In this document: positions 58,480 to 64,000 of the stretch, one piece after another | Layout of the letters: each line of letters begins with the position of its first letter | How positions within the stretch are numbered: the first letter of the stretch is position 1 | Assembly (NCBI GenBank): GCA_024347235.1 | Contig: AP025283.1 | Location: 1,612,001-1,676,000, forward strand | Length of the DNA stretch: 64,000 nt | Reading direction: 5' to 3' | From: Aliamphritea spongicola | GTDB taxonomy: Bacteria > Pseudomonadota > Gammaproteobacteria > Pseudomonadales > Balneatricaceae | Notes under the pieces: model-generated | Databases searched by the model: none | Seen by the model: the letters and a program-made list of their open reading frames with translations, nothing else | What the model was told of the DNA's origin: nothing | Program-made: the position numbers and the translations under genes

Positions 58480-58770
58480 GAAAAGGCAGTAAACCTGAAA
58501 ATTTTCTGTGAGATTTCCTTACTGGCTTGGGACTCAAACGGCAAAGTCATGCTCCTTCCGTGTAGAAGGTTGCATTGCATAGAATTTTTAAGCAACCTAA
58601 AACAAATTTTAGCACCAAATCTCAGACTGTTTAAGTTTTTGAGCTGATAAATTATTTTGCCTTGGTACTGCAGATTAAAATTTAGGCTGTAAGCTCAGGC
58701 TGATAAGCCTATAATTGCTGCTTAATAATCAGTGATATTCTTTCATCCATTTAATACAAGCTATACACAT

Positions 58771-59147
58771 ATGAAACCAAGCGAGAACAGTGGAATCCGA
58801 CGTTTTTATTATGCAACTAAATACTCTATTCAGGGGTTCCGTGCTGCATATAAAGAAGAACAGGCATTTCGCTATGAGCTGGCGGCGATGTTGTTACTGG
58901 TACCGGCAGCGGTCTGGATCGCACAGAGTGGTGTCCAGCTTGCATTGTTGTGGGGAGTTGTCTTCTGGTACTGGCATTTGAAATTGTGAATTCAGCAATA
59001 GAAGCAGTCGTTGATCGCTGGGGTTCTGAATATCATGAGCTGGCAGGGCGTGCCAAAGATATGGGGTCAGCAGGTGTCTTTCTGATGATCATTCTTACGG
59101 TTGTTGTGTGGGGCGGTGTGCTTTACGACAACGGGGTATTTGGCTGA
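58771..59147 (+). CDS. dgkA: Diacylglycerol kinase, frameshifted
   Basis: ATG 58771 (MKPSENSGIRRFYYATKYSI). Integral membrane enzyme recycling diacylglycerol to phosphatidate. Conserved YKEEQAFRYELAAMLLLVP and FEIVNSAIEAVVDRWGSEYH, ELAGRAKDMGSAGVF, the DgkA catalytic signature. One base extra or missing near 58970. About 125 residues with three transmembrane helices. Confidence 0.94.
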
Positions 59148-59277
59148 TTGCACGTAAGAGCAACTGTGCTTAGTTGCTTGGCTTGCAGGCAGGGGGCTTT
59201 GAGTACGTCAAACTTCAGGCACAAAAACCAGCTTATGGCTGGTTAATTTGGGATCTGGTGATTAACTTCTTTGAAGT

Positions 59278-59353
59278 TGGTGGAGCCTAGCGGGATCGAA
59301 CCGCTGACCTCAACACTGCCAGTGTTGCGCTCTCCCAGCTGAGCTAAGGCCCC
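59278..59353 (-). tRNA. tRNA-Ala (GGC)
   Basis: Cloverleaf with CCA encoded: acceptor GGGGCCT pairs with AGGCTCC (one G-U), D-loop AGCTCAGCTGGGAGAGC, anticodon loop CTGGCAG (anticodon GGC), T-arm GTTCGATCC. Between dgkA and gltX. Confidence 0.97.
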
Positions 59354-59455
59354 TCACAAGATGGCGGCTATATTAATGACGACTCTGCAGACTGTCAAGC
59401 ACTGCCGGGTACAAATCTTCAGAATTTTCCGGCAAAGGCCAAGTGTTTAATTTAT

Positions 59456-59485
59456 AAAAAAAGCCCGGACAGTTTGCCCGGGCTT
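59456..59485 (-). terminator. Intrinsic terminator of gltX
   Basis: On the minus strand AAGCCCGGGCAAAC-TGTCCGGGC followed by seven T; a strong stem just past the gltX stop. Confidence 0.92.
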
Positions 59486-59505
59486 GGTGTCAGATCCTTT
59501 GGATA

Positions 59506-60999
59506 TTAACCAAGGGATTTAGCCAGTTCGCGGTATTCTTTTTCCCAACGTTTAGCTTCTTTCTTAGATGGGCCACCGACGGTATTCAGTGCGTGACGGA
59601 TACGGGCGCGGCTCATGTCTGGTCCCAGAATTTGCATAGAATCAACGACTGAAACACTGGCGCTGGTACCGGCGATCGCAATAAATAACGGGTAGAGGAA
59701 GTCACGAACCTTGAAGCTCATCGCGTCGCCCAGCGCTTTGCACTGGCTGAACAGGCGGTCCTTGTTCCACTGTTGTTCGGCGTCCAGCATCCAGGAAGCG
59801 TACTGGAGAATTTTGCGAACATCGTCACGTTCCAGTGACTTATGAGCGAAGCTTTCTTCAGTGATTGGCAACATGCCCGACATCAGGAAGCCGGCAACCG
59901 GTGCTACGTCGGTAAACTTTTCCACCCGTGGTTTAATCAGTGGAATAATCTGCATCAGGTATTCAGGATTGAGTGCCCATTGCTGGAATTGCTGGGCGAA
60001 CTGTTCGTCGCTCAGGTCTTCACGGATCCACAGGCCATTCAGCCAGCTGAGTTTTTCCTGATCGAAGATCGGGCCGCCCAGTGATACCCGGCTGATATCA
60101 AAGTTGGCGATCATTTCTTCCAGATTGAATTTTTCACGCTCGTCCGGCATAGACCAGCCCATCCGGGCCAGATAGTTCAGAAGTGCGTCTGCCAGGTAAC
60201 CCATACGCTGGTAGTAGATAATGCTGGTCGGGTTTTTACGCTTGGACAGCTTTGACTTATCCGGGTTACGCAGCAGTGGCATGTGGCAAAGTGCCGGCAT
60301 ATCCCAGCCAAAGTATTTATATAGCAGCTGGTGCTTAGGTGCAGAGCTGATCCATTCTTCACCCCGTAATACATGGGTGATTTCCATCAGATGGTCGTCG
60401 ACAACGTTTGCCAGGTGGTAGGTTGGCATGCCGTCGGATTTCATCAGAATCTGACAGTCTACCTGCGACCATTCAACTTCGATGGTGCCGCGCAGCATGT
60501 CGTCGAAGACACAGACGCCTTCTTCAGGTACCTGCATACGAACCACATAAGGCGCATTTACCGCTTCACGGGCAGCAACTTCTTCAGCGGGCAGGGCCAG
60601 ATCACTTTGTTTCAGGGCAGTTTGCAGACCCTGTTCGCGACGCTGATTGCGCAGTTCGTCCAGTTCTTCAGCAGTGCGGTAACATTTGAAGGCTTTACCT
60701 TCGTCCAGCAGTTGCTGAGTGTATTTCTGGTAGATTTCGCTTCGCTCACTCTGACGGTACGGGCCGTGCGGGCCAGGCTTGTCAGGACCTTCGTCCCAGT
60801 CCATTCCGAGCCAGCGCAGAGAATCAAGAATGGCCTGTTCGGATTCAGGGGTACTGCGGGTCTGGTCGGTATCTTCGATACGAAGAATAAACTCGCCGCC
60901 ATGCTGACGGGCAAAAGCCAGATTGAATAAAGCAATATAGGCGGTACCAACGTGCGGATCGCCGGTAGGAGAAGGTGCAATACGGGTGCGAACAGTCAT
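59506..60999 (-). CDS. gltX: Glutamyl-tRNA synthetase
   Basis: Intact, 497 residues, ATG 60999 ([20 protein letters not shown]). Class I synthetase with the HIGH-type motif [10 protein letters not shown] and the KMSKS-type SKLSKRK. Full-length compared with the usual 470-495 residues. A TATAAT with GCGCGC discriminator lies on the minus strand at about 61045, a strong promoter. Confidence 0.97.
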   Translation of the reverse strand: MTVRTRIAPSPTGDPHVGTAYIALFNLAFARQHGGEFILRIEDTDQTRSTPESEQAILDSLRWLGMDWDEGPDKPGPHGPYRQSERSEIYQKYTQQLLDEGKAFKCYRTAEELDELRNQRREQGLQTALKQSDLALPAEEVAAREAVNAPYVVRMQVPEEGVCVFDDMLRGTIEVEWSQVDCQILMKSDGMPTYHLANVVDDHLMEITHVLRGEEWISSAPKHQLLYKYFGWDMPALCHMPLLRNPDKSKLSKRKNPTSIIYYQRMGYLADALLNYLARMGWSMPDEREKFNLEEMIANFDISRVSLGGPIFDQEKLSWLNGLWIREDLSDEQFAQQFQQWALNPEYLMQIIPLIKPRVEKFTDVAPVAGFLMSGMLPITEESFAHKSLERDDVRKILQYASWMLDAEQQWNKDRLFSQCKALGDAMSFKVRDFLYPLFIAIAGTSASVSVVDSMQILGPDMSRARIRHALNTVGGPSKKEAKRWEKEYRELAKSLG

Positions 61000-61517
61000 C
61001 AGAATCCTGCTAACAAAATCGGGTTAAGTAAAATTGCGCGCATTATACTCCGTTGCCGATGTGGGGTACATCATGTTGATGGCGGTTTGGCGCTGTCAGT
61101 CTGGGAACATACTGGTGCAAACAGGTGGGCGTTGCTTTATTCGGGGCAGTATTTCGGCAATGAAAGGTAAGGTGTCAGTCTGTTAATGGCATCAGATTAT
61201 TCAGGAAGATGGGGCATACAGGCGATATTCGCTGTGATTAATTTTGAATGAAGCACTGTTTTAACATCTTGGCATACTTCATGCTGTAGTAGAGGTACGG
61301 CTGTTGTTCAGCTGTGCTTTCTGTGGACTTTAGCGCCCGGTTTTCAGAGTTTTCTGAACCGGGCGTTTTTTTATCTGAATAATAGGATATTTACAGGAGG
61401 TAACCTGTTCAGAGGTTGTTTTATTCAGCGTGCGGCTGCTGTATATAATGACGCCTTTCGCGCTGTACAGACGGTGCGTCTGATGCGATTGGATAAACAG
61501 AAAGGACGGAAAGTCAT
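61000..61517. other. Intergenic region between gltX and the Mrr-like gene
   Basis: Contains the gltX promoter near 61045 and a strong isolated terminator at 61334-61372. I see no protein gene. Confidence 0.5.
61290..61372 (+). ncRNA. Possible small RNA ending at an isolated terminator
   Basis: A perfect-looking terminator CGCCCGGTTTTCAGA/TCTGAACCGGGCG with seven T (61334-61372) is not preceded by any protein gene on this strand. Weak promoter-like TTAACA and TGTAGT elements lie near 61261-61290. Low confidence in the 5' end. Confidence 0.35.
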
Positions 61518-62065
61518 TTGCAATATAAAAATGCCTGGATGGTAAGGGCTAGTAAAGGAGGCCGCTTAGCTGAGCTTTTGCAAGCCGGAGCTGTGTGGCA
61601 CTGGGGTGGAATTGTCTGGGTAATCTTGCCGGTTATGCCGATATGGCAGAGCTGCACGGGGCTTACGTATCAGCCTACGGTGATGAGAAGCCCGCGAAAG
61701 TCAGTAACGCAGTGAGCATGCTGCATCGGTTTGCACAGCAGATCAGTGCCGGCGATCTGGTTATTACATATATGCCAGACCGAAGGGTGTATTTATTGGG
61801 TGAAGATCTGGGAGAGTACCGTCATGTTACTGAGGATGAGTGGGTTGACCGCTACGCTAACATTCGTCCTGTACGCTGGTTATCAGTTGTTTCCCGGGAT
61901 GATCTGAGCAAGGCCGTTCAGAACAGTCTGGGGGCGACGCTGACACTGTTTTCGCTGAAGCACGAAGTGGTGTCTGAATTACAGAGTCATGCGCGACCTG
62001 TCGGTTCTGAATTGTTACCGGATGCCGGGAATGCTCAGTTAAGCCTTCCCGGTTGTCAGGTTTAA
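61518..62065 (+). CDS. Mrr-type N-terminal domain protein without a nuclease domain, frameshifted
   Basis: TTG 61518 behind AAAGGACGG. After one base restored near 61594: AVVALGWNCLGNLAGYADMA, AYGDEKPAKVSNAVSMLHRF, LVITYMPDRRVYLLGEDLGE, NSLGATLTLFSL. This resembles the EVE/PUA-like N-terminal domain found ahead of Mrr-type restriction nucleases. The frame closes at 62065 and no Mrr catalytic domain (D-x(n)-E/QxK) follows, so the protein is either a free-standing reader domain or a truncated remnant. About 183 residues. Strong ribosome site and clean stop. Confidence 0.6.
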
Positions 62066-62098
62066 TACTGGAAGAGTCTGAATTGTTTAAAGGTAACT

Positions 62099-63630
62099 TT
62101 ATTTTTGGCGGTTCCGGATTGCGTTTTTCCAGTGTTTGGCTGCCAGCCGGATGAAAGCTTCACTTTGCAGGTTATGGACTAACACAGTACCGGAGCAAAC
62201 CCAGGCTTTATTCAGGGCATCTCTGTAATATGAGCTGAATACCGGTCCGCGGCGGATCAGCCGCAGTGTGCCGGCGGGGAATCATTACCACCGTAGCCCA
62301 CATCGCGCCGGTATTTGTTGTACATGTTGACGGAACTGGCAACCCAGTCGTCAATTTTCAGTTCACCATTTTCCTGGCTGACACTGCCAATCTTGGTGAG
62401 GTTAAAGCTGTTATTCCACCCCGTCCGGAAGCCGTCATCTTCATCCCGTTCGCTGGATGCGTAAGGCGGTGCACCATGAACATCAAATGTCAGGTTAACT
62501 TTTTACCGTTCAGGTTGTCGTTGCTGATGTTGAAGTAGCCCGGATCGATGCCGATGGCGGCCATTTCAAAGGTGGTTCCCTGATGGGGAACGCGACATGA
62601 AAGTCCACCTGGGCATCAAAATCACCGTGATAGCAGTCACAGGTGACGGCCGCAGCACCTGAATATTCGCCGCCCTGTTTTATATCGATGTGTAACCCGT
62701 CTTCCTGATAAATCCGGGTGTCCTGGTTGGTATGGCTGTAACCGGCCGTCCAGAGGTTACGGTCAATCCGGTCGCCGTCAAAATTATCCTGCATTACCTG
62801 TGCCGGTGGCAGTAACTGCTCGCTGGTTGGCAGGGCGCCTTTGGCGATCAGTCCGGCAATATGAGGGGCGGCATATTTCAGGGCACTGATTGTTTCAGGA
62901 GTCGGGGCAAAAGGCTGCTGGGTGATCAGTAACCAGTTTTCGTTTTGAACGGGGCGGTTCCCGTTTAAAAATAGCTGACGAATTCTTCTGCCCAGGCTAG
63001 CTGGTAATCGGTGTCGACGCAGCTGGCAGCATCAAGGGTAGCTGGGCTCAGCCCGTTCATCCGGGTAAGGTCTGCTGCCAGTTCTCCGTGATATCCCTGT
63101 TGGCGCATGAGCTGGCAGGTAGCAATTGGCGCAATGATGCAGGCCCGTTTTGCCAGGCCAAAGCGGTTTAGCAGCTCTGTCAGTAAAGTGGCCAGTTCGG
63201 ACTGGTGTTCATATGTCAGATCATGCAGGCGAATCAGCAGCTGGGTACGGCGGCCAAAGATTCGAAGAACGTCTTCCAGTTTACTGAGCACTACTGGCCG
63301 CTGGCTGCTGGCGTCCCAGGGAGTATCTTCACCCTGTGCGCCGGTGGGCTGATAGTTGCTATCCAGTTCACTTGATCGCCAGGTTTTGCCTGCATCCAGT
63401 TTCCGGATAGCGTCCAGGTTCATGCTGTCAACCTGAGCAGGTACGCCGCAGCTATGTTCCAGGGAGGCGTTAGGGGTGCAGATAATCTGCTTATCCCGGG
63501 TTAGCAGTACATCCAGGCAAAGGCCGTTCGCACCACCTCCCAGTCCGGCCCACAGGCTTTCCATGGTGCTGGGAGGTGTTACCCAGCAGTCTCCGTTGTG
63601 GGCAAACAGAGTAATGTTTTTAATATCCAT
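62099..63630 (-). CDS. Glycerophosphodiester phosphodiesterase-like protein with C-terminal beta-sandwich domain, frameshifted
   Basis: ATG 63630 (MDIKNITLFAHNGDCWVTPP). The N-terminal 230 residues follow the GDPD barrel (FAHNGD, TPPSTMESLWAGLGGGANGL, LDVLLTRDKQIICTPNASLE), though the canonical HRG is HNG and the E-x-D metal pair reads CLDV, so activity is uncertain. After shifts near 62965, 62580 and 62275 the C-terminal part (NFDGDRIDRNLWTAGYSHTN, FDAQVDFHVAFPHQGTTFEM, FDVHGAPPYASSERD) looks like a concanavalin/GH16-like sugar- or lipid-binding domain. About 511 residues. Cytoplasmic, no signal peptide seen. Confidence 0.62.
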
Positions 63631-63669
63631 ATGGGTCCCCACGATAAGTGCTGCTGTTGAATGGTGCGG

Positions 63670-64000
63670 TTATTCTTCCTGGAATTCAGGATGCATATCC
63701 CGGAACCACTGGATGACGGTTTCCACACGCCGTGGCTGGCTGATGTCCCGTCGGGTAGTGATGTAAATAGTATTCATCATCGGTGGCAAGTCGCCTTTGT
63801 CGTATTCAACCAGTTCACCGGTTTCCAGATAGGCTTCCACACAGTGACGGGGAATACGCTGATACCTAAGCCGCCGATAACCATCTTAATTGCACCGACA
63901 ATGTCGTTGATATCGCCGGTGTGATACAGCGAGCGGGCAGTCAGTGTTTTGGCTTCTGGCATAAAGTGTCTGGCCCACAGGTCAAAGCACACGTCCATTC
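63670..64000 (-). CDS. LysR-family regulator, C-terminal part
   Basis: The visible 110 residues (SLYHTGDINDIVGAIKMVIG, GLGISVFP, then after a shift near 63847 EYDKGDLPPMMNTIYITTRR and VIQWFRDMHPEFQEE) are the C-terminal inducer-binding domain of a LysR-type regulator. It continues past the right edge. Stop at 63670. Confidence 0.72.

Overview
The window looks like a chromosomal segment of a marine gammaproteobacterium, most likely an Oceanospirillales/Oceanospirillaceae-type organism. I infer this from the taurine dissimilation cluster (tpa-tauR-ald-xsc-pta), the carboxynorspermidine-type polyamine operon, several large GGDEF/EAL proteins, and the style of the housekeeping genes (gltX, dusA, dgkA, 4.5S RNA, tRNA-Ala). 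No species-level claim can be made from the sequence alone. A property that colours the whole annotation is that about forty otherwise well-conserved genes carry one or more single-base frameshifts, mostly a missing base in a homopolymer. I read these as consensus errors of the assembly rather than decay, and give whole-gene coordinates through them.

Layout. 0-5 kb: edge of a class III alcohol dehydrogenase gene, two LysR regulators, small VOC/NTF2-like enzymes, a retropepsin-like protease, and the 4.5S RNA gene. 5-14.6 kb: a LuxR regulator, a universal stress protein, a periplasmic binding protein divergent from a PAS-GGDEF-EAL protein, a class IV aminotransferase, a divergent CsrA paralogue, and a signal-peptidase-like protein that has lost its catalytic dyad. 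14.9-24.9 kb: an AT-rich defence island holding a complete type II CBASS operon of the Vibrio VSP-1 kind (capV, DncV-like cyclase, cap2, cap3) with a divergent WYL-type repressor capW, a palindromic operator, three small ORFs ahead of capV, then a degenerate IS3-family element and small HTH/RHH genes. 25-28.4 kb: an NspS/MbaA-like polyamine-binding protein and GGDEF-EAL pair with overlapping genes. 28.5-35 kb: small monooxygenases, an EamA exporter, an AraC regulator, an RDD protein and an intact IS3-family element. 35-40.5 kb: speA, carboxynorspermidine dehydrogenase, nspC and speB, which together can carry arginine to agmatine, putrescine and spermidine/norspermidine. 41-48.8 kb: the taurine pathway. 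49-52.7 kb: a DUF6506 protein, a LuxR regulator, transaldolase and dusA.

52.6-54.8 kb is a very short integrated islet in the 5' end of dusA. The displaced original dusA 5' end remains at the far side, similar arm-type repeats lie at both ends, and there are three cargo genes of unknown or DUF2971 type but no integrase.

55.1-57.9 kb holds what I regard as the least expected feature: four paralogous, promoter-bearing, roughly 85-95 nt RNA genes on the minus strand. They share a three-hairpin architecture with compensatory changes and pyrimidine-rich loops (UCUCUCC in three copies, UCCCC in all four), so they are candidate sibling small RNAs. The window closes with dgkA, tRNA-Ala(GGC), gltX, an orphan Mrr-type N-terminal domain, a glycerophosphodiester phosphodiesterase-like fusion protein and the edge of a LysR gene.

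How parts may work together: polyamine synthesis (35-40 kb) and the NspS/MbaA-like pair (25-28 kb) could form a synthesis-and-sensing circuit for c-di-GMP control. TauR probably controls tpa and ald/xsc through repeated CTGGTTCTA-type sites seen upstream of both. CapW probably controls both its own gene and the CBASS operon.
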